Below, piece by piece: positions 8,750 through 18,063 of a DNA stretch of 64,000 bases (positions are counted from its first letter, which is position 1; each line of letters starts with the position of its first letter). Under the pieces are notes generated by a model. The model was not told the origin of the DNA. It saw nothing but the letters and a program-made list of their open reading frames with translations, and made no database searches. The stretch covers positions 217,019 to 281,018 of the forward strand of contig NZ_JACIEB010000006.1 of the NCBI RefSeq assembly GCF_014196635.1, in the 5' to 3' direction. Position numbers and translations under genes: made by a program. The stretch is from Sphingobium fontiphilum (lineage in GTDB: Bacteria; Pseudomonadota; Alphaproteobacteria; Sphingomonadales; Sphingomonadaceae).

Positions 8750-9043
8750 TCAGGCGGCGGAGGCCGCCTGCTTCTTGACGATGTCGCGCTTCAGGCGACG
8801 GGCCTTCAGCGACAGCTTGTCGTCGCTGGTCTTGAGCAACCAGTTGTCGAGGCCGCCATTATGTTCGACCGAACGCAGGCCGTGGGTCGACACGCGCAGC
8901 TTCACGCCGGTTTCCAGCGCTTCGGAGATCAGCGTGACGTTCTGCAGGTTCGGCAGAAACACGCGCTTGGTCTTGTTGTTGGCGTGAGACACATTGTGGC
9001 CCACCTGGCGGCCCTTGCCAGTCAGTTCGCAAATGCGCGACAT
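8750..9043 (-). CDS. rpmB: 50S ribosomal protein L28
   Basis: The 97-residue product has the typical L28 N-terminus [11 protein letters not shown], the [11 protein letters not shown] stretch and the [20 protein letters not shown] segment usual in alphaproteobacteria, and a Lys/Arg-rich C-terminus that contacts 23S rRNA. The start ATG at 9043 is fixed by this conservation; a longer frame to 9100 has no family support. It is followed by a strong terminator, so it is probably a single-gene unit. No rpmG is adjacent. Confidence 0.97.
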   Translation of the reverse strand: MSRICELTGKGRQVGHNVSHANNKTKRVFLPNLQNVTLISEALETGVKLRVSTHGLRSVEHNGGLDNWLLKTSDDKLSLKARRLKRDIVKKQAASAA

Positions 9044-9169
9044 AATCGTATCAACCTTGTTCGTTCGGGTTCGGTCGGAAAGCGGCGCAGTTAGCGTCAA
9101 ACCGGTCTTTCGTCAACCGTTTCGGCCAGCCCCTTGCGCGCCTTTCCCTTGGCCGCGCCCTTAGGCTAA

Positions 9170-9637
9170 ATGCGCGCGATGGACCAGCCTTTTCCCCTGC
9201 CCGCTCCCATGCGCCGCGCGCTGGAACTCGCCCGCGCGGCGGCGGCTGCGGGCGAAGTGCCGATCGGCGCGGTCGTCACCCGCGACGGCGCCATCATCGG
9301 CGAGGGCGAGAATCGCAACCGGCGGGACAATGACCCCACCGCCCATGCCGAGATCGTCGCCATTCGAGCAGCAGCGCAGGCTTTGGGCGATTTCCGGCTG
9401 ACGGGATGCGACCTGTGGGTGACGCTGGAGCCATGCCCCATGTGCGCGGGGGCCATATCCCATGCGCGCATCGCCCGTCTCTATTACGCGCTGCCGGACG
9501 CCAAGGGCGGCGGGGTGGAACATGGCGCGCGGGTCTTTGCCCGGCCGCAATGCACCCATCGGCCGGAAATCTATGGCGGTCTGGCGGAAACCGAGGCGTC
9601 AGCGCTGCTGCGTGACTTTTTCGCCGCCCGGCGCTGA
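9170..9637 (+). CDS. tadA: tRNA(adenine34) deaminase
   Basis: The product is 155 residues (152 if the second ATG at 9179 is used). It converts the wobble A of tRNA-Arg(ACG) to inosine. The zinc-binding cytidine-deaminase-type motifs are present: HAEIVAI with the catalytic Glu, and PCPMCAGA with the two zinc cysteines. GAVV and the C-terminal ARRL-like end also match. It is divergent from rpmB, and its last 39 bases overlap the end of the convergent membrane-protein gene. Confidence 0.94.
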   Translation: MRAMDQPFPLPAPMRRALELARAAAAAGEVPIGAVVTRDGAIIGEGENRNRRDNDPTAHAEIVAIRAAAQALGDFRLTGCDLWVTLEPCPMCAGAISHARIARLYYALPDAKGGGVEHGARVFARPQCTHRPEIYGGLAETEASALLRDFFAARR

Positions 9638-11500
9638 ATAATCGATTCGATAGACCTGATAGGGCAGCGTCAGCGGCGACCGGAACGTCACCGGCTTCAG
9701 CCAGGCCGGAATATTGCCCCGCATCAGTTGGGCGTAAAAGCCATGGACGCTACGCTGTTGATACAGCGTGCCTTCGGGAAAATTGGGGCAGAGCAACAGC
9801 AATGTCGCGCCATGCCGCCGTGCAATCGCGCGGAAGGCGTCGGGCGGCCCGTCAAAAGCGTGGTGGATGTCCAGGATCGCCGGGCCATTGCGGTGATAGG
9901 GGCCAGCGATGGCGCTGTGATGCGTGGTCGCGATGATTCGCGGCCCCAGATCGACGACGGTGAAGATGGTGGCGGGCGGCAATTCATCGAGCACCGCCAG
10001 CGCAGGCTGGGTGCGGCACCGCGCATTGGCGCGCTTGATGGCGTCGCGCCGCGCCTGAACCACGGGCTTGACCGGCGTCGGCGTCGTTCCGGTCCATTTG
10101 TTCCACAGCGCCATGGCCTGCGGATAGAGCGGATAGGCGCACAATATCGCCAGCCCCGCAGCCCCGGCGACCAGTCCCGCCGCGCGCGCCAGCTTTCGAC
10201 CATGGATCACCGCGCGGACCACGCCATGCAACGCATAAGCGGCGGCCGGGATGGCGAGCAACTGGGCCGCCGGCCCCGCGCGCAACTGCCAGAACAGCAG
10301 CGCGGCGGCAAAGACCATCATCAGCCCGATGCTGCCGATGGCCCACATGCGGTCGGGATCGCGCCGGGCCGCCCACAGGCCGCCGATAACGCCGAACAGC
10401 CCCAGCACGGGCAACGCCAGCAACGGCACCACCAGACTTTGCGACTGCACCGTCAGCGGCTTTGCCTCGCGGATATTGGCGAGCCACAGGCGCTGAAGCT
10501 CCGGCGAGATTTGGTATGCGCCCGACAGGCATTGCGGCCAGTTGAGCCAGGCGAAGGCGACGACCGCGCCGCCCACCACCACGCCCGCAGCCAGCCGCAG
10601 GGGCCAACTTTTGAGCGGCAGCAACGCCAGCAGCGTCATACCCGCGCCCACCGCCGCGAAAATCGCCACCCATATCGGCGACAAGGCGTCGCAGACCATT
10701 TCCCGGTTCGCATAGCTGGCGAACAGGACGAAAAACAGCGCCGTCGATCCCGATAGGCTGATCGCATAGGGCAGCATCCGCCGCGCCGCGCCATCCTTGA
10801 ACACCCATCGTAGGGCGATCACCGCGCCGCCCGCCGCCAGATAGACGATCATTTCCATGCCGATGGCGAGCGAGAGCGCGCTCGAAACGCCGGCCACCAC
10901 GCCCCCGCGCAGCCAGTCGCGGTCGACCAGCCCCGCCACCATCGTCAACGCCAGCGCCAGTTGCCAGCCATGATGGTCGACGCGCATGGGCACATACATG
11001 CTCATCCCCATGCCCGCCGCGAGCGGCAGCAACATGGCGATGATCCAGCCATGGCCGCCCGACAGCCGCCGGGCGATGAACGCCAGGCTGCCCATCAGCA
11101 GCAGCAGCGGGATCAGCGGCGCGACGCCGCAGGCAAGCCGGTCGGCCATGCCCTGATCCACGAAGGCGCGGAAGAACAGCATCAGCGCGGCGAGCGGCAG
11201 ATCGACGATGCGCGACCAGTGGATATTGGCTCCGTCCGGCGGGTCCAGCCGGTACTGGCGCAAATCATACCAGCCCTGCCCGGCCAGCCAGTCGCGCACC
11301 TGCACATAACGGATATTGTCGTCGGTGTCGGACAGCACCATCCATTGAATCGTCGGCCAGCGGGTGACGAGGAAGAAGGCGACAATGCCGATCCAGGCGA
11401 CAAAGGTCAGCCATTTCCAGTGCCGGTCGCTCCAGACCGACAATGCGGCCAGCGCCGCCACGATCCGCCCGCGCAAGGCATCGACGCTTTTCAAGTCCAT
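9599..11500 (-). CDS. Large integral membrane protein, GT-C glycosyltransferase-like
   Basis: The product is 633 residues with about 11 to 13 hydrophobic segments in the first 450 residues and a soluble C-terminal domain of about 150 residues, probably periplasmic. After TM1 comes a loop with SDTDDNIRYVQVRDW and then DPPDGANIHWSRIVDLP. The acidic DTDD in the first loop, followed by an amphipathic region, resembles the first periplasmic loop of GT-C polyprenyl-phosphate sugar transferases. Homologues in Sphingomonads are often left as hypothetical or misnamed as efflux proteins. The neighbouring GtrA gene, on the other strand, fits a role in lipid-linked sugar transfer. Moderately sure of the fold, unsure of function. 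Confidence 0.6.
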   Translation of the reverse strand: MDLKSVDALRGRIVAALAALSVWSDRHWKWLTFVAWIGIVAFFLVTRWPTIQWMVLSDTDDNIRYVQVRDWLAGQGWYDLRQYRLDPPDGANIHWSRIVDLPLAALMLFFRAFVDQGMADRLACGVAPLIPLLLLMGSLAFIARRLSGGHGWIIAMLLPLAAGMGMSMYVPMRVDHHGWQLALALTMVAGLVDRDWLRGGVVAGVSSALSLAIGMEMIVYLAAGGAVIALRWVFKDGAARRMLPYAISLSGSTALFFVLFASYANREMVCDALSPIWVAIFAAVGAGMTLLALLPLKSWPLRLAAGVVVGGAVVAFAWLNWPQCLSGAYQISPELQRLWLANIREAKPLTVQSQSLVVPLLALPVLGLFGVIGGLWAARRDPDRMWAIGSIGLMMVFAAALLFWQLRAGPAAQLLAIPAAAYALHGVVRAVIHGRKLARAAGLVAGAAGLAILCAYPLYPQAMALWNKWTGTTPTPVKPVVQARRDAIKRANARCRTQPALAVLDELPPATIFTVVDLGPRIIATTHHSAIAGPYHRNGPAILDIHHAFDGPPDAFRAIARRHGATLLLLCPNFPEGTLYQQRSVHGFYAQLMRGNIPAWLKPVTFRSPLTLPYQVYRIDYSAPGGEKVTQQR

Positions 11501-11566
11501 GCTCGCCTCAGAACGCGGAGCAGGCTGTCAGCGCCAGCAAGGCGCACGTCCGGGATATTTGCTGTC

Positions 11567-11612
11567 GCATCATTTTCCGCCGAAAACCGGTTCCCACTTT
11601 TCGGCTTGATGC
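11567..11612. repeat. REP-like interspersed palindromic sequence
   Basis: An interrupted palindrome, gcatcattttccgccgaaa - cccacttttcggcttgatgc, spans 46 bases between two divergent genes. The core (cgaaaaccggttcccactttt) resembles a short element found in many copies in intergenic regions of alphaproteobacteria. Only one copy is visible in this window. Confidence 0.5.
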
Positions 11613-11664
11613 TCTAAACCTCCCGCCGCAAAGCGCAACGGGGAGCATCACCATCTACACGCGA

Positions 11665-12063
11665 TTGACCGCACAGCAGCGCGCGCTGTTCTGGCAGATC
11701 GTCCGCTATGGCTTGTCGGGCCTGTTCATCACCGCCTGTCAGGCGAGCATCTACTGGGTTCTCGCGGCGATCGTCGGGACGCATGTGCAGATCGCCAACA
11801 GCATCGGCTATCTGGCGGCGGTCGGCATCGGCTATGTCACGCACAGCCTGTTCACCTTTCGCGGTCAGGCCGGGGAAGGCGGCCATGGCGCGCGCGGCGT
11901 CCGCTTTGTCGCGGTATCGCTGGTCAGCTATGCCCTCAACGCCCTTTGGGTGGGCCTGTGCGTCACGCTGATGCGCTGGCCCGAATGGTCGCCCATCCCC
12001 GCCATGCTGTTCGTAACGCCTGGCATCGTTTTCATGCTGAACCGCAAATGGGTGTTCCGCTGA
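11665..12063 (+). CDS. GtrA-family membrane protein
   Basis: From a TTG at 11665 the product would be 132 residues with four hydrophobic segments (around YGLSGLFITACQASIYW, ANSIGYLAAVGIGY, FVAVSLVSYALNALWVG and IPAMLFVTPGIVFM). The closing NRKWVFR is characteristic of GtrA proteins, which are thought to flip undecaprenyl- or polyprenyl-linked sugars. No ATG is available in frame near the expected start, so the start codon is uncertain; the frame is open further upstream but there it crosses a REP-like palindrome. It is divergent from the GT-C-like protein and could supply its substrate. Confidence 0.8.
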   Translation: MTAQQRALFWQIVRYGLSGLFITACQASIYWVLAAIVGTHVQIANSIGYLAAVGIGYVTHSLFTFRGQAGEGGHGARGVRFVAVSLVSYALNALWVGLCVTLMRWPEWSPIPAMLFVTPGIVFMLNRKWVFR

Positions 12064-12064
12064 T

Positions 12065-12721
12065 TCAATCCGCCTCGATGGCCCCCAGCGGAAAATAGGG
12101 CCGCCAGGGGCGCGCCTCGTCCACCGCGCGAGCAAAGGATGGCCGGGCGAGCAGCCGCTGGCGATAGGCCAGCAGATGGCCGAAATGCGGCGCGATGGGC
12201 TGCGAATGATGGGCGTAGAACAGGTGCGGCGCGGCGGCGCAATCGGCGAGCGAGAAGGCATCGCCCGTCGCCCATTCCCGACCCGCCATATGGGTATTGA
12301 GCCAGCTATAGGCCTTTGCCAGCGCAGCCTTCGCGTCCGCCACGCCCGCAGGATCCTTGAGTCCCTCCGGGCGTATGGCGTCGGCCACCAGCTTCTGCTG
12401 GGGCGTCGCGACATGATTGTCGAAAAAGCGATCCAGCCTCCGCGTCTCCAGCGACGCCGCCGGATCATCGGGAATTAGGCGGACGGGGCCGGGATGATGG
12501 ATTTGCAGATATTCGATGATGATGCTCGATTCGGGCACCGCTTCATCGCCATCCTGCAAAAGGGGAAACTTGCCGATCGGCCAAAGCGCGGCAAAAGCCG
12601 CGCCATTGTCCGGCTGGTCCGGCTCCAGCATCCGCAGTTCAAAGTCGATCTCATTCTCGTAAAGCGCGATCAGCGCCTTCTGGCAGTAGGATGAGAAGGG
12701 GTGACCGAATAGTTTCAACAT
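12065..12721 (-). CDS. Glutathione S-transferase family protein
   Basis: The product is 218 residues. The N-terminal thioredoxin-like domain begins MLKLFGHPFSSYCQKA, with Ser and Cys at the position of the GSH-activating residue, and has the conserved PIGKFPLL cis-Pro loop and the PESSIIIEYL motif that binds the glutamyl part of GSH. The C-terminal helical domain carries GDAFSLADCAAAP, the usual GDxxxxAD N-capping box. The start at ATG 12721 excludes nine residues of a longer frame. The gene ends one base from the convergent GtrA gene. The substrate is unknown. Confidence 0.9.
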   Translation of the reverse strand: MLKLFGHPFSSYCQKALIALYENEIDFELRMLEPDQPDNGAAFAALWPIGKFPLLQDGDEAVPESSIIIEYLQIHHPGPVRLIPDDPAASLETRRLDRFFDNHVATPQQKLVADAIRPEGLKDPAGVADAKAALAKAYSWLNTHMAGREWATGDAFSLADCAAAPHLFYAHHSQPIAPHFGHLLAYRQRLLARPSFARAVDEARPWRPYFPLGAIEAD

Positions 12722-12748
12722 GGCTGCCCCTCCCCCCGTATCCGGCAA

Positions 12749-13552
12749 TCAATGGACGAACCGCGCCACTACGTCGCGATAGGACCGGCTGACCTTCACC
12801 TGCGCGCCCGATTCCAGCACCAGAAAACATTCGCCATTGGTGTGGGGTTTCACCTGCCGCACCTGGCTCAGATTGACGATGGTGGAACGGTGCACGCGCT
12901 GGAAATTGCGCGGGTCAAGCCGCTTTTCCAGATCCTTCATGGTTTCGCGCAGGATCAGACTATTGTCGGCGGTGTAGATGCACATATAATCGCCCGCCGC
13001 GTCGATCCGCTCGATCGAATCCACGTCGACCCGGAAAATCTGGCCGCGATCCTTGATGTTGATCAGCTTTTCATAACGGCTCGACGCGGGGCCTTCCTCG
13101 TCCGCCGCCGCAAATTCATGCATCGCGTCGGGCGCAACCTCGGCCAGCATCTCGCGCAGCTTTTCCACTTCCTGCACCTGCCGTTTTTCGGCCAGACGCT
13201 GGCGCACACGGTCGAGCGCATCGGCCAGGCGCCCTTCTTCCACCGGCTTCATCAGATAATCGACCGCCTGCGCCTCGAACGCGCGGATGGCATGGTCGCT
13301 ATAGGCGGTGACGAAGATGAACAGCGGCGGCTCAATCTCCATCATTCCCTGCACAACCGAAAAGCCGTCGAAACCGGGCATCTGAATGTCCAGGAAGACA
13401 AGGTCGGGCTTGTGCGTCTTGATCGCCCTGATGGCTTCGCGACCATTGGTGCAGGTTTCGATGATTTCGACATCCTCATGCGCTTGCAGACGCAATTGCA
13501 GGCCCTGAATGGCCAGGCTTTCGTCGTCGACGAGGATCGTTCTGATGGTCAT
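12749..13552 (-). CDS. LytTR-family response regulator
   Basis: The product is 267 residues. The N-terminal receiver domain has the acidic pair DDE (residues 9-11), the phospho-acceptor Asp in LVFLDIQMP, Thr in FVTAYS and Lys in DYLMKP. A linker rich in Glu and Ala follows. The C-terminal LytTR DNA-binding domain spans about residues 165-267 (RVDVDSIERIDAAGDY, RVHRSTIVNL, LVLESGAQVKVSRSY). Such regulators bind direct repeats upstream of their targets. Its ATG overlaps the TGA of the histidine kinase gene by 4 bases, so the two form a pair. Confidence 0.95.
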   Translation of the reverse strand: MTIRTILVDDESLAIQGLQLRLQAHEDVEIIETCTNGREAIRAIKTHKPDLVFLDIQMPGFDGFSVVQGMMEIEPPLFIFVTAYSDHAIRAFEAQAVDYLMKPVEEGRLADALDRVRQRLAEKRQVQEVEKLREMLAEVAPDAMHEFAAADEEGPASSRYEKLINIKDRGQIFRVDVDSIERIDAAGDYMCIYTADNSLILRETMKDLEKRLDPRNFQRVHRSTIVNLSQVRQVKPHTNGECFLVLESGAQVKVSRSYRDVVARFVH

Positions 13553-14655
13553 GCGGCAACTTTCGATGGTTCTTCCATGGCGAGCGGTATTTCGATGATC
13601 ACCGAAAAACCGCTGGGGCTGGAACGCGTTTCAAAGCTTTGTCGTTCCCCGAATGCCTGGGCCAGACGTTCCTTGATGTTCGCCAGTCCGACACCGGTTC
13701 CGCCCACGCTTTCAATGTTTGGCCTGCTGCCGCCTTCATTCAATCCCGGCCCGGTATCGGATACGATGATCCGGACATTTTCACCGGCCAATTGCGCGCT
13801 GACCGATATCTCCGCACCCTCTTCCTTGGGCGTGACGGCATATTTGATGCCGTTTTCGACGAGCGGCTGCAAAAGGAGGGATGGCAGGCGCGCATGGGCC
13901 ACGGCCGGGTCAATGGAAAAGGTCGGGCGCAGCCGATCCTCGAACCGCATCTTTTCAATGTCGAGATAGAGTTTGAGCGTCTCGACCTCCTGTTCGATCG
14001 TCACCTGCGCCGTCGGTTCATTGGTCAGCGTGTAGCGAAGGAAGGAGGAGAGGCGCGACAGCATCTTGTTGGCGCGATCGGTCTGCTTCAACAGCACCAG
14101 GGTCGAAATGCTGTTGAGCGTGTTGAACAGGAAATGCGGGTTAAGCTGGTAACGCAGCATGGCGAGCTGTGCGCTGGACGCCTGACTTTCCAGCCGCAGA
14201 AGCTGATCCGCCTGTTCCTCCACGGTCAGATAGAAATTGATGGCATAATAGAGCGCCGACCATGCGCCCAGCAGGGTCATGTTGAGGTAGAATGCCCCCA
14301 GCAACAGTTGCACGCCGATGCTGTCGACCGATTGATTCTGCGTAGCAAACACCCACGCGTCGATGAAGGCGCACAGCCCCGCCGCCGCAACGACGGCCAC
14401 GATCGACGCGCCCCAGGTGATAAAGGGCCGCTGTTTCAGCAGCCATCGGAACATGACGGCGATCAGCAACGTCACCGAATAGCCGGTGACGGTGGATATG
14501 AGCACCGGGACAAGCGACGAGAGAGACTGCCCGTTGGCCAGGGTTGAAGAGGCCCGCAACAGGAACGCGCCCGCCCAGCCGAGGGACTGGAGGTTCCAGA
14601 AAGCCCGGTTTTTGTCGGCGAAAAAAGGCTGCGGCTGGAAAGGATTGGCAGACAT
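13549..14655 (-). CDS. LytS/YehU-type sensor histidine kinase
   Basis: The product is 368 residues. Four hydrophobic segments lie between about residues 20 and 150. The His_kinase domain follows, with the phospho-accepting His in YQLNPHFLFNTLNSI and the N-box QPLVENGIKYAV. A glycine-rich G1/G2 region (SDTGPGLN, GTGVGLANIKERL) completes the ATPase. This is the family normally paired with LytTR regulators, and here it is upstream of one with an ATGA overlap. The start at ATG 14655 is placed before the first hydrophobic segment. The signal sensed is unknown. Confidence 0.93.
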   Translation of the reverse strand: MSANPFQPQPFFADKNRAFWNLQSLGWAGAFLLRASSTLANGQSLSSLVPVLISTVTGYSVTLLIAVMFRWLLKQRPFITWGASIVAVVAAAGLCAFIDAWVFATQNQSVDSIGVQLLLGAFYLNMTLLGAWSALYYAINFYLTVEEQADQLLRLESQASSAQLAMLRYQLNPHFLFNTLNSISTLVLLKQTDRANKMLSRLSSFLRYTLTNEPTAQVTIEQEVETLKLYLDIEKMRFEDRLRPTFSIDPAVAHARLPSLLLQPLVENGIKYAVTPKEEGAEISVSAQLAGENVRIIVSDTGPGLNEGGSRPNIESVGGTGVGLANIKERLAQAFGERQSFETRSSPSGFSVIIEIPLAMEEPSKVAA

Positions 14656-14710
14656 CGTCCGAAAACCTAGGCCATTTGCGGACGGTCGTGAAGCCGAACC
14701 GAAAGGAGCA

Positions 14711-15202
14711 TCAGGCAGCGGCCTGTTCCTTGTCGCCCGCACAAGCGAATGGACGGGCTTCGTCCTCGTCAAGCCAGATCAGGTCGGAGAGAGCGAGCAC
14801 CCTGTCGTCATGCGCCCGAATGCCGATCGGCTGGATCGGCCGGCGGTCGCGCCGGTCGGCCAATATCGGCGTACAGGGCGCGCCGCTGCCCCATTTTTCG
14901 CCCCATTGCCGCAGGGCGATCATCACCGTGCCCAGTTCCTGCCCTTTTTCGGTGAGGCGATATTCGACCTTGCGCCGGTCGCACTGCATGGGCTGACGCA
15001 CCATGATGCCATTTTCCACCAGCCGGGCCAGACGGTTGGCCAGGATGTTGCGGGCGATGCCCAGTGTCGATTGAAACTCCTCGAAATGGCGAATGCCCGA
15101 AAGGGCGCCCCGCAAGATCAGGAAGGACCAGCGTTCCCCCATCGCCTCCAGCGCGGCGGGAAGGGCGCAATGTTCGAAATGCTGGATCGGTGCCGGTGTC
15201 AT
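14711..15202 (-). CDS. HxlR-family transcriptional regulator
   Basis: The product is 163 residues with a winged-helix DNA-binding domain. The HxlR features are present: a cysteine near the N-terminus (HFEHCALPAAL), GERWSFLILRGAL, the recognition helix with GIARNILANRLARLVENGI, and a wing with QCDRRKVEYRLTEKGQEL. Such proteins often sense aldehydes or redox-active compounds through the conserved Cys. It is divergent from rsh (134 bases). The C-terminal extension of about 45 residues beyond the family core is unassigned. The target is unknown. Confidence 0.9.
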   Translation of the reverse strand: MTPAPIQHFEHCALPAALEAMGERWSFLILRGALSGIRHFEEFQSTLGIARNILANRLARLVENGIMVRQPMQCDRRKVEYRLTEKGQELGTVMIALRQWGEKWGSGAPCTPILADRRDRRPIQPIGIRAHDDRVLALSDLIWLDEDEARPFACAGDKEQAAA

Positions 15203-15336
15203 TATCAGGCAACAATAGCCCAAAGCGATGGGGGTTGCAAAATCGCAATCCGTTGTGCACCGCAAAAGGATCGTTTCGTGGCCTTGCGCGATTTTTTTGT
15301 TGCACGCACAGGGCCTTCCCACACAATCGGATCACG

Positions 15337-17442
15337 ATGTTACGCCAGTATGAACTTGTCGAACGGGTAAAGAGCTACGATCCCGAAGCGGACGAGGCGA
15401 TGATCAACCGCGCCTATGTGTTTTCCGTCCAGAAACATGGCAGCCAGAAGCGCGCCAGCGGCGACCCCTATTTCAGCCACCCGATCGAGGTGGCGGGCAT
15501 TTTGACCGACCTGCACCTCGATGACCGCACCATCGTAACCGCCCTGCTGCACGACACGATCGAGGACACGCTCGTCACCTATGAGGAGATCGAGGAGGCG
15601 TTCGGTCCCGACGTCGCTCGCATGGTCGATGGCGTCACCAAGCTGTCCAAGATCGAGGCCCAGTCCGAAAATGAGCGGGCGGCGGAAAATCTTCGCAAGT
15701 TCCTGCTCGCCATGTCGGACGACATCAGGGTGCTGCTGGTCAAGCTGGCCGACCGGCTGCACAATATGCGCACGCTGCACTTCATCAAGAATGAGGTGAA
15801 GCGGCGGCGCATCGCGCGCGAGACGATGGACATCTACGCCCCGCTCGCCGAGCGGATCGGCATGTATGATTTCATGCGCGAAATGCAGATGCTGGCCTTT
15901 CGCGAACTGGAGCCGGAAGCCTATGACAGCATCACCAAACGGCTGGAGCGGCTGAAGGAAGGCGGCCACGACAAGGTCGACCGCATCGGCGCGCAACTGC
16001 AACTGCTGCTGGGCAGCAACGGGCTGTCGGTCACCGTTTCGGGGCGTGAGAAACACCCCTATTCCATCTGGCGCAAGATGCAGGAGAGACACATCAGCTT
16101 TGAACAGCTGACCGACGTCATCGCCTTTCGCGTCATCACCGACAACACCGACGACTGTTATCGCGCGCTGGGCATCATCCACCAGCACTATAAAATGGTG
16201 CCGGGCCGCTTCAAAGACTATATCTCGACGCCCAAGCGCAACGGTTATCGGTCCATCCACACCACCGTCATCCACAGCGAAAATGCGCGGATCGAGGTGC
16301 AGATCCGCAGCCGGGAAATGCATCAGGACAGCGAATTCGGCCTCGCCGCCCACTGGGCCTACAAGCAGAAGGGCGACGCCGGCGACCGGCAGGCGGCATG
16401 GCTGCGCGATCTGGTCGAGATCCTGGAGCAGAGCCAGGATGCCGACGAGTTGCTCGAACATACCCGCATGGCGATGTATCAGGACCGGATATTCGCCTTT
16501 TCGCCCAAGGGCGAACTGCATCAGTTGCCCAAGGGGTCGACCCCGGTCGACTTCGCCTATGCCGTCCACACGACGCTGGGCAACCAGACGGTGGGGGCGA
16601 AGGTCAACGGCCGGGTCGTGCCGCTGCGCACCCCGCTTGAAAATGGCGATCAGGTCGAGATTCTGAAATCCGGCGGGCAAAGCCCCCAGCCCAACTGGCT
16701 CACTTTTGTGGTCACCGGCAAGGCGCGCGCCGCCATCCGCCGCTTCATCCGCCACAAGCAGCGCGACGAGATGGTGGCGCTGGGCGAGAAGCTCTATGAG
16801 GAAATCGTCGGCCGCCTGCCCGCGGACCTGGCCGCCGAACTGGGCGACAAGGCGCTCAAGGCGGCGCTCAAGCGGCTGAAGCTGGAGGATCGCGCGGCGA
16901 TGATGATCGCCATCGCCACCCACCGCCTGCTCGATTCGGAAATATTGGAGGCGCTGATCCCCGGATCGACCACCAGCGAGGGGCTGGCCGAGGCCCATCC
17001 GCGCCAGCACGCGCCCGTGTCTATCCGCGGTTTGACGCCGGGCATCGCCTATGAACTGGGCGAATGCTGCCACCCGGTGCCGGGCGACCGGATCGTCGGC
17101 ATCCGCCGCACCGGCGCCCCGATCGAGGTGCACACCATCGATTGCCATTCGCTGGAAAGCGGACAGGATGCCGACTGGGTCGACCTGTCCTGGGATACCG
17201 GGTCAAAGGGCGGCACGGCGCGCCTGTCGGTGATCGTCAAGAACCAGCCGGGCGCGCTGGCCGCCGTCACCAATGTGTTCGGCGCGACCAAGGCGAACAT
17301 CCTCAACCTGCAACTGGTCAACCGCGAGGGGCCGTTCCACACCGACATCATTGACATAGAAGTGGACGACGCCGCCCACCTGATGCGGATATTGTCGGCC
17401 CTGCGCGGGCTGGACGCGGTGGCGCAAGCGGACCGCGTGTGA
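15337..17442 (+). CDS. rsh: Bifunctional (p)ppGpp synthetase/hydrolase (RelA/SpoT homologue)
   Basis: The product is 701 residues, the usual length. Domains in order: HD hydrolase (HGSQKRASGDPYFSHP, LLHDTIEDT, metal site intact, residues about 25-180), synthetase domain (YSIWRKMQ, the FRVITDNTDDCYRALG segment, and DYISTPKRNGYRSIHT, about 240-370), TGS domain (FSPKGELHQLPKGSTPVDFAYAVHT, about 385-450), a helical/zinc-finger-like region (ELGECCHPVPGD), and a C-terminal ACT domain. Both activities look intact, as in the single Rsh of alphaproteobacteria that governs the stringent response. The start at ATG 15337 (MLRQYELVERV) is fixed by family similarity. Confidence 0.97.
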   Translation: MLRQYELVERVKSYDPEADEAMINRAYVFSVQKHGSQKRASGDPYFSHPIEVAGILTDLHLDDRTIVTALLHDTIEDTLVTYEEIEEAFGPDVARMVDGVTKLSKIEAQSENERAAENLRKFLLAMSDDIRVLLVKLADRLHNMRTLHFIKNEVKRRRIARETMDIYAPLAERIGMYDFMREMQMLAFRELEPEAYDSITKRLERLKEGGHDKVDRIGAQLQLLLGSNGLSVTVSGREKHPYSIWRKMQERHISFEQLTDVIAFRVITDNTDDCYRALGIIHQHYKMVPGRFKDYISTPKRNGYRSIHTTVIHSENARIEVQIRSREMHQDSEFGLAAHWAYKQKGDAGDRQAAWLRDLVEILEQSQDADELLEHTRMAMYQDRIFAFSPKGELHQLPKGSTPVDFAYAVHTTLGNQTVGAKVNGRVVPLRTPLENGDQVEILKSGGQSPQPNWLTFVVTGKARAAIRRFIRHKQRDEMVALGEKLYEEIVGRLPADLAAELGDKALKAALKRLKLEDRAAMMIAIATHRLLDSEILEALIPGSTTSEGLAEAHPRQHAPVSIRGLTPGIAYELGECCHPVPGDRIVGIRRTGAPIEVHTIDCHSLESGQDADWVDLSWDTGSKGGTARLSVIVKNQPGALAAVTNVFGATKANILNLQLVNREGPFHTDIIDIEVDDAAHLMRILSALRGLDAVAQADRV

Positions 17443-17447
17443 TCCGA

Positions 17448-17479
17448 AAAGGCCGCCACCCATCCGGGCAGCGGCCTTT
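17448..17479. terminator. Bidirectional hairpin terminator between rsh and grpE
   Basis: A perfect 9-bp stem, aaaggccgc / gcggccttt, with a 14-base loop, lies 5 bases after the rsh stop and 23 bases after the convergent grpE stop. Short A/T flanks fall inside the stem rather than after it, so its strength is uncertain. Confidence 0.65.
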
Positions 17480-17502
17480 CACATCATTGCTATATCAGCC
17501 GG

Positions 17503-18063
17503 TCAGTCCGGCTTTTTCGCCACGCCGACCAGAGCCGGGCGCAGCAGGCGGTCCTTGATCAGGTAGCCGGCCTGCATTTCGGTCAGGACCGTGCCCGGCT
17601 CCATGTCGGCGGAGGGAATTTCCATCATCGCCTGATGCCTGTTGGGGTCCAGCGGTTCGCCGACGGACACCAGCTTCGTAATGCCGTTGCGGCTAAACAC
17701 GGCCTCCAGTTCGCGGCCCGTGGCCTCAAGGCCCACCACCAGCCCCTTCATCTTCTCGTCGTCGCGCAACTCGGCGGGGATCGCCTGAAGCGCGCGGGCG
17801 AGGTTGTCGGCTACCGAAAGCATGTCGCGGGCGAAGCTGGTCGCGGCATAGGCGCGGGCGTCGGCCAGTTCCTTTTCCATGCGGCGACGCACATTCTGCG
17901 TTTCGGCATGGGCGTAGAGCACGTCCTGCTTCGCGGCGGCCAGATCATTCTCCAGCGCGGCGATGCGATCATCGACGGCGTCCATCGCTTCCTGCGCGCT
18001 CATATCCTCGGGCAGCGTGTCCACGGCCTCTTGATTATCCATCGTCTGCTTTTCGTCACTCAT
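17503..18063 (-). CDS. grpE: GrpE, nucleotide exchange factor for DnaK
   Basis: The product is 186 residues. The N-terminus is acidic and disordered, followed by a long coiled coil (AALENDLAAAKQDVLYAHAETQNVRRR) and the C-terminal beta domain with the GrpE signature NRHQAMMEIPS and GYLIKDRLLRPALVGV. GrpE releases ADP from DnaK. Its ATG overlaps the hrcA TGA by 4 bases, giving the hrcA-grpE order common in this group. No dnaK or dnaJ is near. Confidence 0.97.
   Translation of the reverse strand: MSDEKQTMDNQEAVDTLPEDMSAQEAMDAVDDRIAALENDLAAAKQDVLYAHAETQNVRRRMEKELADARAYAATSFARDMLSVADNLARALQAIPAELRDDEKMKGLVVGLEATGRELEAVFSRNGITKLVSVGEPLDPNRHQAMMEIPSADMEPGTVLTEMQAGYLIKDRLLRPALVGVAKKPD

Noticed and set aside
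15340..17148. Minus-strand open frame of 602 codons opposite rsh
   Set aside because: Antisense shadow of rsh; no motif and atypical composition.
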